Assembly (NCBI RefSeq): GCF_023380225.1
Contig: NZ_CP093362.1
Coordinates: forward strand, 868,001-932,000
Origin: Apilactobacillus apisilvae
GTDB lineage: Bacteria; Bacillota; Bacilli; Lactobacillales; Lactobacillaceae
Direction of reading: 5' to 3'
Length of the DNA: 64,000 nucleotides
The notes beneath the pieces are model-generated. The model had not been told where the DNA came from and ran no database searches. It worked only from the letters and a program-made list of their open reading frames with translations. A program made the translations under genes and the position numbers. This document shows, piece after piece, positions 43,069 through 51,285 of this stretch. Position 1 is the first letter of the stretch, and the number at the start of each line of letters is the position of its first letter.

Positions 43069-44643
43069 TTATTTAAATTGTTTTTTACGCTTTCCAACAT
43101 ATTGGACAGCTTTCAATGAACGAATCGTTGTCACCTTAATATTACCAGGATAGGTTAATTCATCTTGAATTTGATCTCTAACATGTCTAGTCAAAGATTT
43201 ACTTTTATCATCATTTAGCATCTCAGGATTAACAATAATTCTAATTTCACGACCAGCCTGGATAGCATAACTATCCTTTACTCCAGCATGCTGATTAGCA
43301 ATATTTTCAAGGTTTCTTAACCTAGTAACATATTCTTCAATCGATTCACTTCTAGCACCAGGTCGTGCGCCAGACATTGAATCAGCGGTTGCAACTAGAA
43401 TAGAAATTGGATCAATCGGATCAACATCTCCATGATGGGAGGCAATTGAGTTAATTACAATGTCATCTTCATTGAACGCCTTAGTTAACTTAACACCTAA
43501 TTCAACATGGGTTCCATCAACTTCGTGGTCAATTGCCTTACCAATATCATGTAAAAGACCAGAACGCTTAGCTAACTTAACATTTAGCCCTAATTCGGCA
43601 GCTAAAACTCCGGTAATTTGAGCAACTTCAATTGAATGATATAAAACATTTTGACCATAACTAGTTCTAAACTTTAATTTACCAATAATCTTCATTAAGT
43701 CCGGATGCATTAGACCAATTTTTAATGATTTAACAACATTTTCACCAGTCTCACGTAATCCAGCATGAACGCGTTGAGTAGCAACATTGACTTGGTATTC
43801 AATATTATTATTAGTAAATTTACGTGAAATCATCAAGTTATCAATTGTCATCCTAACAATCTCACGACGAAATGCATCATGGGTAACAATGTGTAATAAT
43901 AGCGAGTTATCATCATCAAAAATTAAATCCGTTCCCGTCAATGATTGTATTAATCGAATATGTTGTTCTTCTTTACCAATCAACTTGGCTTTCATATCAC
44001 TACTGGGTAATACAACATTTCTTTCAATATGTGTCTTAGGCTCATCCCTTGCACCACGCTGAATGGCCTCAATTAGCAATGAATTAGCTTTTTTGTTAGC
44101 AGAAACTTTGTTCTCAGCTAATTGATATTTAACTTCAATATCTGATTCACGTTTTAATTTTAAGTTAGTTTCATCTAAAACTTGTTGCTTAGCTTCTGCA
44201 AAATTGGTTTTACTAATTTTTTCCAATAATTCTTGTCGCTTATTTAAAAGGTCGTGAGCATTGTCAAGTACATTATCAATTTTACTGCTATATTCATTTT
44301 GTTTAGTTTGACGTTCTTTTAATTCATTAGCAGTTGTAATCAAATGCTGTTTAGTTTGATTTAAAAAATTCTCATGTTGGTCTAAACGTTGTTTGCGAGT
44401 TTCATTTTCGTATTGTTGAGTGTCAATTTCATCATCAGCATTATCATGATATTGATCAATTTCTGATTTATCATCATTAATAATATCATGATACTTTTCA
44501 TTAACATCTCGATCACTAGACTCAATATAATAATTCGCTTTCATTTGGGCATTTTTCAATAAATTTTTAATTCTAAAAACATCAAATGATACTCCCAAAA
44601 TAATTCCTAAAATCAAAAACAAAATTATCAAAAAGCTAATCAA
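43069..44643 (-). CDS. rny: Ribonuclease Y
   Basis: A 524-residue membrane-bound endoribonuclease that starts bulk mRNA decay. The order is N-terminal membrane helix (about 3-20), long coiled coil rich in Glu/Lys/Gln (about 30-190), KH domain (near 200-265), and HD domain with LLHDIGKAIDHEVDGTH. The TTG at 44643 is chosen because AGGAGG lies 7 nt upstream; an earlier in-frame TTG lies before that site. It is flanked by two IS elements in the wider region, but its coding sequence is intact. Confidence 0.93.
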   Translation of the reverse strand: MISFLIILFLILGIILGVSFDVFRIKNLLKNAQMKANYYIESSDRDVNEKYHDIINDDKSEIDQYHDNADDEIDTQQYENETRKQRLDQHENFLNQTKQHLITTANELKERQTKQNEYSSKIDNVLDNAHDLLNKRQELLEKISKTNFAEAKQQVLDETNLKLKRESDIEVKYQLAENKVSANKKANSLLIEAIQRGARDEPKTHIERNVVLPSSDMKAKLIGKEEQHIRLIQSLTGTDLIFDDDNSLLLHIVTHDAFRREIVRMTIDNLMISRKFTNNNIEYQVNVATQRVHAGLRETGENVVKSLKIGLMHPDLMKIIGKLKFRTSYGQNVLYHSIEVAQITGVLAAELGLNVKLAKRSGLLHDIGKAIDHEVDGTHVELGVKLTKAFNEDDIVINSIASHHGDVDPIDPISILVATADSMSGARPGARSESIEEYVTRLRNLENIANQHAGVKDSYAIQAGREIRIIVNPEMLNDDKSKSLTRHVRDQIQDELTYPGNIKVTTIRSLKAVQYVGKRKKQFK

Positions 44644-44823
44644 TCTTTTTCCTCCTCTCTGCAATATTGCTTACAATATTTTTTATTATACGATTTAAAT
44701 CGTTATTTTTTGTAGTGTTAGTACACTCTTATAATGATAACATTTTAAAAAGCATTTTTTATAATAATCATCATAATTTTAAAAAATAGGCTATAAATTA
44801 ATTATAACCTATTAGTAAAATAT

Positions 44824-45792
44824 TTAGTTAAAGTACTTAGACAAAAATTCTTTAATTGTTTTAACATATAATTGTGGATCAGTTTTATAAGATGATGCAT
44901 GAGCAGCTTTCTTAACTAATAAGAGTTGCTTAGGTCCACGACTAGCTTCATATAAAGGATGTACCATTCTAGTTGGTACAAAGTTATCATTATCACCATG
45001 AATAAATAAAATTGGTTTATGATTTTTCTTAACTTGGTTTAAAGCAGATGCTTTATACATACTATAACCAGCTCTTAAATGAGTAATTCCACTCACAATT
45101 GGGACCAATGGCCACCTAGGAAAATCTGATAAATGGTATAGCTGTTTGGCTTCATAATTAATTTCATCGGCTACACTGGTGTATCCACAATCTTCAATAT
45201 AAGCTTTAAGCTGTTTAGGAACTGATTTTTCACCAGAAACCATCATTGTCGTAGCTCCACCCATACTTACACCAAACATAACCATTTCGGAATCCTTACC
45301 ATTTTCTTCAATAACTCGACGCATCCATTTGATATAATCCATTCGATCTGGCCAACCATAACCAACATAGTTTCCTTGACTTTGTCCATGGCCACGAGTA
45401 TCTGGTGTTAAAACGTTATAACCCATTTTATGAAAAATATAAGCATATGGTGCCATCTGTTCTTTATTACCCATATAACCATGTGCAACAATCACTGTTT
45501 TGTTAGTCTTTTTATCAGCAGGAAGATAATTAGCAACTAACTTTAAATGGTCAGTTGTTGACATTTGTGTCCAACGATATTTTTTAGCATTTTTATACCA
45601 CTCAGTCCCCGGATAAAGTGGCGAACTTTTAGATATTTTTTGCTTACTTAAAAAATTCTTTTTACCCGGCACTACTGCAACATGATAAAAATATAGGCCA
45701 GCGCCTAAAAATCCAAAACATATTAGAAAGAAAAATATTCCAATTGTTGTTAATAAAAGTTTAATTTTTTTGCCCAAATGAAATCGCTCCAT
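44824..45792 (-). CDS. Alpha/beta hydrolase, membrane-anchored (paralogue)
   Basis: A 322-residue protein with one N-terminal membrane segment (about 12-33) and an alpha/beta hydrolase domain: VAHGYMGNKEQ, TPDTRGHGQSQG, nucleophile FGVSMGGATT, and HGDNDNFVP and KAAHASS for acid and base. It parallels the gene at 11426-12361 over its whole length. ATG 45792 lacks an upstream site, whereas GGAG lies nine bases before an in-frame TTG at 45777; the latter may be the true start. Substrate unknown. Confidence 0.82.
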   Translation of the reverse strand: MERFHLGKKIKLLLTTIGIFFFLICFGFLGAGLYFYHVAVVPGKKNFLSKQKISKSSPLYPGTEWYKNAKKYRWTQMSTTDHLKLVANYLPADKKTNKTVIVAHGYMGNKEQMAPYAYIFHKMGYNVLTPDTRGHGQSQGNYVGYGWPDRMDYIKWMRRVIEENGKDSEMVMFGVSMGGATTMMVSGEKSVPKQLKAYIEDCGYTSVADEINYEAKQLYHLSDFPRWPLVPIVSGITHLRAGYSMYKASALNQVKKNHKPILFIHGDNDNFVPTRMVHPLYEASRGPKQLLLVKKAAHASSYKTDPQLYVKTIKEFLSKYFN

Positions 45793-45883
45793 TCAATTTA
45801 ATACTATTATGATTATATGTTTCAAAATAAGAAAACTCAACTAATAGACGATTTAAGTTATAACAAGTTCAGAGGTGTTCAAA

Positions 45884-46306
45884 ATGTTTCCTAACAGATT
45901 AAAAGCTTTACGTAACGATAAAAATTTAAATTTTAAACAACTAGCCAATAATTTAAACCAAATGTTTCCAAATAGTCGACATAATAATACTGCCGCTCAA
46001 ATTGGTAACTGGGAACGAGGCGTTCGATCACCGTCTTATTTTGAAATCAAAAAATTAGCAACATATTTTAATGTAAGCATGGACTACTTAAGTGGTCGCA
46101 ACTCCATTCAACATTTAGAGTTAGATTCTATATTGATGAGCGACAATCAAATTAAATTTAATGATAAGAATTTAAGTAAAAATGATCGTTATGAAATTTT
46201 TCAATTAATTAAGGGTTATTTACATAGTAAGCAAGAAAATAATAATGATATAAATCAAAATAATATGAATGATTACCAGGAAACATTAAATATTAAATTT
46301 AAATAA
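45884..46306 (+). CDS. XRE-family HTH regulator
   Basis: A 140-residue protein. The N-terminal helix-turn-helix (NRLKALRNDKNLNFKQLANN, then AAQIGNWERGVRSPS and YFNVSMDYLSG) is a standard Cro/C1 fold, as in phage-type and stress regulators. The C-terminus is helical and Asn-rich with no known ligand domain. ATG 45884 lies 6 nt after GAGGTG. It is divergent from the alpha/beta hydrolase gene 90 nt away and may control it. Its terminator is interrupted by IS B. Confidence 0.82.
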   Translation: MFPNRLKALRNDKNLNFKQLANNLNQMFPNSRHNNTAAQIGNWERGVRSPSYFEIKKLATYFNVSMDYLSGRNSIQHLELDSILMSDNQIKFNDKNLSKNDRYEIFQLIKGYLHSKQENNNDINQNNMNDYQETLNIKFK

Positions 46307-46335
46307 AAAGATGATTTCATTATTAGAAATGAAGT

Positions 46336-46380
46336 GACCCCCAAAAGTTGGACAAGAAATTGTTCAATATTTTGGGGGTC
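46336..46380 (+). terminator. Terminal hairpin of IS B that includes the transposase ribosome site
   Basis: GACCCCCAAAA (46336-46346) within the terminal repeat pairs perfectly with TTTTGGGGGTC (46370-46380), followed by a T-rich run. GGGGG before the TTG start would be masked in read-through RNA, as in IS A. Confidence 0.65.
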
Positions 46381-46385
46381 ATTTT

Positions 46386-47717
46386 TTGGTTAAATTTAGT
46401 TATGAATTTAAATTAAATGTTGTTTTAGAATATCTACAAGGATATGGTTCCACTTATCTTTGTAAAAAATATAATATTGTGAATCCTAGTACTGTTTTAC
46501 TATGGATTAATATGTATAAAGCCTACGGCTTAAAGGGTTTAATTGTAAGAAATTACGGTAAAGTGTATTCTGGTGAGTATAAAATAAAAGTGCTGAATTG
46601 GATGCACACTCAACAAAAGTCATATCCAGAAACAGCACTTCATTTCAATATATCTGCCAGTAGTACCATCTTCACTTGGCAGAGAAGAATGGAGACTAAA
46701 GGTATACGTTCATTATACAACAAACGTGGCCGTCCTAAAATGCAGAAAACTGAATTAAAAGTAACCTCATGTCAAAAAAATTTAGCTAATGAATACATGA
46801 TTAAGTATGTGTATACAAAAATTCAAATGAAACATCCTAAGAGTAGTAAATTTGAGGTTGTACATAAGCTGATTAATCAATTAAAATCTTTATCTAAAAG
46901 TTATATTTTACAGGTAATTCAATATTCTCGCAGTGTTTATTACTATAACTTGAAGAAAGCGAAGCTTTCTTATGATAATTCTTACATTGAAAATAAAATC
47001 AAAAATATTATTATTAAGCACGCTGCTTACGGATATCGCAGAATAACTGCAGTATTAAGACAATCAGGCCTGAAAATTAATCATAAACGTGTACAAAATA
47101 TAATGAAACGTAATAATTGGCAATGTAAATTGTTTAGTCGACGCAAACGTAAGTATAATTCATATAAAGGTCAAGTAGGCAGAATTGCTAATAATATATT
47201 AAATGGTGATTTTACAGCCAATAAATTTGGTCAAAAAATTACTACTGATGTTAGTGAATTTAGATATGGCAATGAAGATATAAACCATCGGGTTTATTTA
47301 TCACCAGTAATGGATTTATATTCAGACAAAATATTATCTTTTAATATTAGTAGACATCCAAATGTAAGTTTTACTTTAAAAGCACTAAATGAAGCAATGC
47401 TTAATCTAAAATCATTACCTTATAGAACTATTGTACATAGTGATCAAGGTTTTCAATATCAACATCATAGTTGGGTTAATACATTGAAAAAATATAATGC
47501 GATTCAGTCTATGTCCCGTAAAGGGACATGCTTAGATAATGCACAGATGGAATCATTTTTTCATATTATGAAAAGTGAAATGATGAATGTTCATTATAAT
47601 ACAAAAGAATCCTTAATCCATGCCATGAAAGTATGGATTAAGGATTACAATAATAATAGAATAAAAGAAAAACTAGGATACCAGTCACCAAATAAATATT
47701 TGGGATTAATATCCTAG
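46386..47717 (+). CDS. IS3-family transposase, single-frame (element B)
   Basis: A 443-residue transposase built like that of IS A: N-terminal double helix-turn-helix (FKLNVVLEYLQGYGSTYLC), HTH_21-like AAYGYRRITAVLR, and DDE core ITTDVSEFRYG, VHSDQGFQYQ, DNAQMESFFHIMK. It starts at TTG 46386 about eight bases after GGGGGT. No frameshift is needed. The two transposases are alike enough by eye to be sister families within IS3 (IS150-like group inferred). Confidence 0.9.
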   Translation: MVKFSYEFKLNVVLEYLQGYGSTYLCKKYNIVNPSTVLLWINMYKAYGLKGLIVRNYGKVYSGEYKIKVLNWMHTQQKSYPETALHFNISASSTIFTWQRRMETKGIRSLYNKRGRPKMQKTELKVTSCQKNLANEYMIKYVYTKIQMKHPKSSKFEVVHKLINQLKSLSKSYILQVIQYSRSVYYYNLKKAKLSYDNSYIENKIKNIIIKHAAYGYRRITAVLRQSGLKINHKRVQNIMKRNNWQCKLFSRRKRKYNSYKGQVGRIANNILNGDFTANKFGQKITTDVSEFRYGNEDINHRVYLSPVMDLYSDKILSFNISRHPNVSFTLKALNEAMLNLKSLPYRTIVHSDQGFQYQHHSWVNTLKKYNAIQSMSRKGTCLDNAQMESFFHIMKSEMMNVHYNTKESLIHAMKVWIKDYNNNRIKEKLGYQSPNKYLGLIS

Positions 47718-47768
47718 TAAAAGTTGTCCAACTTTTGGGGTTCACATCAAAATCATCTTTTTATTTTA

Positions 47769-49097
47769 TTAATCCTTTGGTAAGTTAGGATTCTTTAAGC
47801 GAGCAAATTGCCCTTTAAATTCTTTCGCATTAACTTGAATATCTTTCTTTTTATTAAATGTTTCATCATTCAATGAAACGGTGTAATCAGCATTTTCACC
47901 GTGTTCGGATTCATCTAATCCACGCATTTCTTCTTGTTTAGTAACCCGCATTGGCATTATTAATTTCAATAAAGAAATAATAACTGAGCAAGCGATAACA
48001 ACAAAAATAATGGTTCCAATAGTTGCAATCAATTGAACACCAACCATATGAAAGCCACCGCCATAGAACAAACCATTAGTAGTTACAGCTGAGTTAACTG
48101 ATTTAGTAGCTAAAAATCCAGTTAGAATACTACCAACAATTCCGCTAACACCATGGCAACCAAATGCATCTAAAACATCATCAACGCCAATTTTAGACTT
48201 TAGATAGTTAACAAAGAAATAACTTGCCAAAGTAGCAAGAATTCCAATAACGAATGCACCAGTAATTGTAACAAAACCTGCAGCAGGTGTAATTCCAACT
48301 AATCCACAAAGCGTACCAGTACATACACCCGATAATTGGGGTTTCCCTATAAAATGCATATCTAGTAACATCCAAACAATCATTGAAGTAGCTGTTGCAA
48401 CAGTCGTTGTCATAGTTGCTTGCATTGCAACATTATTAACAGCTAATGCTGAACCTGCATTAAATCCATACCAACCAATCCATAAAATGGTTGTTCCTAG
48501 TAATACCCATGGTAAATTATAATGATTAGCATTACGATTTTCTTTTAAACGTTTACCTAAAAATATTGATAATACAAACGCCGTAACTCCAGCGTTAATA
48601 TGTACAACCGTTCCACCAGCAAAATCTAAAGTCCCTAATTTTGCTAAAATACCATTAGCTGACCAGACCATATGTACCATTGGGTAGTATAAAACAATTG
48701 ACCATAAAACTATAAATACTAATAAAAATTTAAAGCGAATTCTACCTACTACTGAACCGACAAATAAAGCTGGTGTGATAACTGCAAACATCATTTCAAA
48801 GATTGCATAAATACTAGTAGGAATCTTGCTTGGCATTAAAGATGTTAAATCAATTCCATGCATAAATGGATTTGATAAATCACCAACAAATCCACCAATA
48901 TTGCCAGAAAATGATAAACTATAACCAAATATTATCCATAATAAAATTGCTAGACCTGTAATAATAAATACTGATAACATAGTATTAACTACGTTTTTCT
49001 TAGACACTAAGCCTCCATAGAAAAATGCTAATCCAGGAGTCATAAATAACACTAAAATACTTGATAAAAATACAAAGGCTGTACTAGATAAACCCAT
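47769..49097 (-). CDS. amt: Ammonium transporter
   Basis: A 442-residue membrane protein with 11 helices. FFYGGLVSKKNVVNTML, DFAGGTVVHINAGVTAFVL (with the first pore His) and DDVLDAFGCHGVSGIVGSI (second pore His) are diagnostic. It conducts ammonia/ammonium into the cell. ATG 49097 lies eight bases after AAGGAAG; an ATG two codons earlier is too close to it. No GlnK/PII gene is adjacent, so post-translational control by PII is not supported here. Confidence 0.93.
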   Translation of the reverse strand: MGLSSTAFVFLSSILVLFMTPGLAFFYGGLVSKKNVVNTMLSVFIITGLAILLWIIFGYSLSFSGNIGGFVGDLSNPFMHGIDLTSLMPSKIPTSIYAIFEMMFAVITPALFVGSVVGRIRFKFLLVFIVLWSIVLYYPMVHMVWSANGILAKLGTLDFAGGTVVHINAGVTAFVLSIFLGKRLKENRNANHYNLPWVLLGTTILWIGWYGFNAGSALAVNNVAMQATMTTTVATATSMIVWMLLDMHFIGKPQLSGVCTGTLCGLVGITPAAGFVTITGAFVIGILATLASYFFVNYLKSKIGVDDVLDAFGCHGVSGIVGSILTGFLATKSVNSAVTTNGLFYGGGFHMVGVQLIATIGTIIFVVIACSVIISLLKLIMPMRVTKQEEMRGLDESEHGENADYTVSLNDETFNKKKDIQVNAKEFKGQFARLKNPNLPKD

Positions 49098-49222
49098 TAA
49101 CATCGCTTCCTTAATCTTTATGTAATAAATTATAACATTAGATATAAATATGTACAGAAAAAATATTATTATTTAGCATTTTATGTTAGATTTAATAACA
49201 TTAATTTTAAAAGGTGGTTTAT

Positions 49223-50062
49223 ATGAACAAAAAGAAATTAATTAAAAAACTTCGCAAAAATAAAAAAATTACTAAACAAACAGGTTACATTGAAAGAATG
49301 AAAAATTATTATGACATTTTCCAAAGTTTTACTGACATTAAATTATTAATTAATAATATTTTAGAAGCAGATCGACTATTACAACTTAACCAGTTACCGC
49401 AAGACTTACCAGAATTAATTTTACCTGATGACATTCAAGATGAAATTTTTAATTCAATAAACAATAAATACCCAATCGGAGACCCTGAAGGTGATAAATT
49501 ATGGAATAAATACGTCGATAATTTACCAAAGCTAGATGAAGACTTACGTTCATTTAGAGACTATCTAGAAGATAAATATGGGATGTGGGCATATATTTCA
49601 GCCCCCTTTGTAAATGAAATCGCTAAAAATTTACACGGTAAAGTATTAGAAGTGATGGCCGGTAATGGATATATATCTAAAAATTTACGTGAAGCTGGCA
49701 TTGATGTAATTTGCACAGATAGTCTCAGTTGGCAAAAGGAAAATGAAACTGGCAAACACCTAGTAACTGATGTTGAGAAATTAGACGCCAATGCAGCTTT
49801 TGACAAATATCATCACGATATTAAATATATTATTATGTGTTGGTCCCCTGATGGACTAGACATTGATTGGCAATTATTACACAGAATTCGTGAAAGTAAA
49901 GAAAATATCGAATTAATTGTTATTGGTGAAAAAGATGGTGCCACTAACTCCAAGAAATTTTGGCAAAATGCTAAATTCGTTAATAAAGAAGTAGCAAATA
50001 AAATTAATCAGCACCATAAGAGTTTCGATTTAATTAATGATAAATTATATTTTGTTAAATAA
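49223..50062 (+). CDS. SAM-dependent methyltransferase-like protein
   Basis: A 279-residue protein. The central LHGKVLEVMAGNGYISKNL is a Rossmann motif I for S-adenosylmethionine, followed by an acidic ICTDSLSW. The N-terminal 100 residues are basic, then helical and unlike known targets' domains. ATG 49223 follows AAGGTGG by five bases. The substrate is unknown; small-molecule or protein methylation are both possible. It is a single gene with its own terminator. Confidence 0.72.
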   Translation: MNKKKLIKKLRKNKKITKQTGYIERMKNYYDIFQSFTDIKLLINNILEADRLLQLNQLPQDLPELILPDDIQDEIFNSINNKYPIGDPEGDKLWNKYVDNLPKLDEDLRSFRDYLEDKYGMWAYISAPFVNEIAKNLHGKVLEVMAGNGYISKNLREAGIDVICTDSLSWQKENETGKHLVTDVEKLDANAAFDKYHHDIKYIIMCWSPDGLDIDWQLLHRIRESKENIELIVIGEKDGATNSKKFWQNAKFVNKEVANKINQHHKSFDLINDKLYFVK

Positions 50063-50067
50063 GCATA

Positions 50068-50105
50068 AAAAAATAACCCTAACAATAATGTTAGGGTTAT
50101 TTTTT
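50068..50105. terminator. Bidirectional terminator after the methyltransferase gene
   Basis: A perfect 17-bp stem, 50068-50084 with 50089-50105, loop ATAA, with A and T runs. It could also end the candidate minus-strand sRNA. Confidence 0.87.
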
Positions 50106-50263
50106 GTGGCATTTATAAAATAAATGGATAGATAGTGTTCACATCACTAAGATTATCAAACACGCTACAATACGGTAGCATAATGTGTCCCACATCAAAA
50201 ACGTCACTTAATTACTAAAGAGTAAATACAAAACAAGTTGCGTGACCTTCTCGACTCATCGCA
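50068..50263 (-). ncRNA. Candidate standalone small RNA, about 195 nt
   Basis: The 50106-50283 gap has no ORF but carries, on the minus strand, an extended -10 promoter TGTTATAAT (50278-50270) and ends at the bidirectional terminator. Inside are several short stems: GCTAC/GTAGC with flanking ACAC/GTGT near the centre, TAGTG/CACTA further on, and TGCG/CGCA near the 5' end. The motif GATGTG(G)RACAC occurs twice. Size and a central hairpin recall 6S RNA, but the long complementary halves of 6S are not convincing. A 3' UTR of the upstream gene is an alternative. Confidence 0.4.
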
Positions 50264-50283
50264 GCAACAATTATAACATAAAA

Positions 50284-50802
50284 TTATTTTTTAGTCGTCT
50301 TTTTCTTTTTAGGTTTAGATTCTTTAGTGATCTCTTTTTCAGCTTCCAATCTAGCTTTTTTATTTTCATCAATTGAATTAAGTTGTTCTTTGGTCCATTT
50401 ACTTAATTTTTGTTCAATTACATCATTGATAGTAAATTCATCTTGTGATGCAAGTTCATCAATTCTCAAGCTTGAACGGTTAACATCTTTTGATTCAACA
50501 AACATATAAATGTTCAATTCACATTTCCCATCACCAGACATCATTTTACTAATATTCTTAGAATAACGATATGGCAGATTTACAATACAATTCTGCAAGA
50601 AAAAGCTGGTTTCTTCACCTTTAACTTGTAACATTGCAGAAGCTAAATGGCCTAAGTTAATCTGTTCTTCCATAAATTGTAATAATGGTTTAAATGCTGT
50701 CTCTGGATTTTTCGCTAATTCAGCAGCACTAATTTCTTGAGAATTAACCTCAAATTTTTCATCATTAATACGGTCAATGAACTCTTGTACATCCATTTTC
50801 AT
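50284..50802 (-). CDS. Hypothetical cytoplasmic protein with Lys-rich tail
   Basis: A 172-residue protein I do not recognise. The first 130 residues look globular (FIDRINDEKFEVNSQEISA onward). The C-terminus is a charged helix ending in a Lys/Thr tail (KPKKKKTTKK) that could touch nucleic acid or membrane. ATG 50802 lies 6 nt after AGGTG. The upstream gene's stop overlaps the ribosome site region, so the two are co-transcribed. No signal peptide. Confidence 0.65.
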   Translation of the reverse strand: MKMDVQEFIDRINDEKFEVNSQEISAAELAKNPETAFKPLLQFMEEQINLGHLASAMLQVKGEETSFFLQNCIVNLPYRYSKNISKMMSGDGKCELNIYMFVESKDVNRSSLRIDELASQDEFTINDVIEQKLSKWTKEQLNSIDENKKARLEAEKEITKESKPKKKKTTKK

Positions 50803-50811
50803 TTTTAACAC

Positions 50812-51201
50812 CTATTTTTTCTTTATATTTCGTTTTACAATTCTTACATAGTCAATTTTTATTTGCTTCCAAGCTACTCTATACCAAAGTAAATTAATAA
50901 TTACACCGATAATTGCGATTATAATTGCGATTGAACGGTTCAAACTTGGAACTCCAGAAGCTTTAATCATGGTATTAATAATAACAAATAAGCTAAGTGT
51001 ATAAACACCAATAACAAAGCCTAAAAAGTGATAGGCAAACTTCCAATTTAGGTAACCTAAAACGTTAAATCCAAAATATAAGATGATCGCAATTATAATT
51101 GTCTTAATTAAATCCGAACTGTTTCCACTCATAAAAATATCACATATAATAAATATAATTAATGAGCATAAACTTACTAGCGCAATTTTACTTTTACTCA
51201 T
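50812..51201 (-). CDS. Small integral membrane protein, 129 aa
   Basis: Four hydrophobic segments (about 5-23, 32-48, 57-80, 88-106) and a basic C-terminus (WKQIKIDYVRIVKRNIKKK). Family unknown. It is first in a two-gene unit with the Lys-rich hypothetical protein. GGAGG precedes the start. Nothing indicates transport or catalysis. Confidence 0.65.
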   Translation of the reverse strand: MSKSKIALVSLCSLIIFIICDIFMSGNSSDLIKTIIIAIILYFGFNVLGYLNWKFAYHFLGFVIGVYTLSLFVIINTMIKASGVPSLNRSIAIIIAIIGVIINLLWYRVAWKQIKIDYVRIVKRNIKKK

Positions 51202-51285
51202 ATCTTCCTCCAGTATATTTTACTATTTACACCTTATCACAACTTTTTCAATTTTACTAAAACATTTTCAGAAAGAAGGCTATCC

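Larger units (their letters stand above)
41621..43070. terminator. Bidirectional terminator split by IS element A
   Basis: The left arm AAAAATAACCTTTAG (41621-41635) directly follows the 5'-nucleotidase stop. The right arm CTAAAGGCTATTTTT (43056-43070) directly abuts the rny stop. They are complementary except for one position that is G-U in minus-strand RNA. The IS lies between them, so the original stem is now interrupted by 1.4 kb. Confidence 0.65.
46335..47744 (+). mobile_element. IS3-family insertion sequence B, complete
   Basis: About 1410 bp with 21-bp terminal repeats matching at 20 positions (TGACCCCCAAAAGTTGGACAA and, in complement, TGAACCCCAAAAGTTGGACA plus A). It has one intact transposase frame. 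The ends and protein are related to, but clearly distinct from, IS A, so they are not copies of one recent element. No target duplication is evident. Confidence 0.85.
46305..47762. terminator. Bidirectional terminator split by IS element B
   Basis: Left arm AAAAAGATGATTT (46305-46317) overlaps the XRE-gene stop; right arm AAATCATCTTTTT (47750-47762) lies 7 nt from the amt stop. The arms are perfect complements over 13 bases, with the 1.4-kb IS between them. Confidence 0.7.

Noticed and set aside
43051..46334. Composite transposon formed by IS A and IS B carrying rny
   Set aside because: The two elements have different terminal repeats and different transposases, lie in opposite orientation, and each sits in its own host terminator. 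rny is a housekeeping gene. Independent insertions explain this better.
50220..50270. Hammerhead ribozyme core in the candidate sRNA
   Set aside because: GCGATGAG followed by GAGAAGG looks similar, but the invariant CUGAUGA and GAAA elements are not present.
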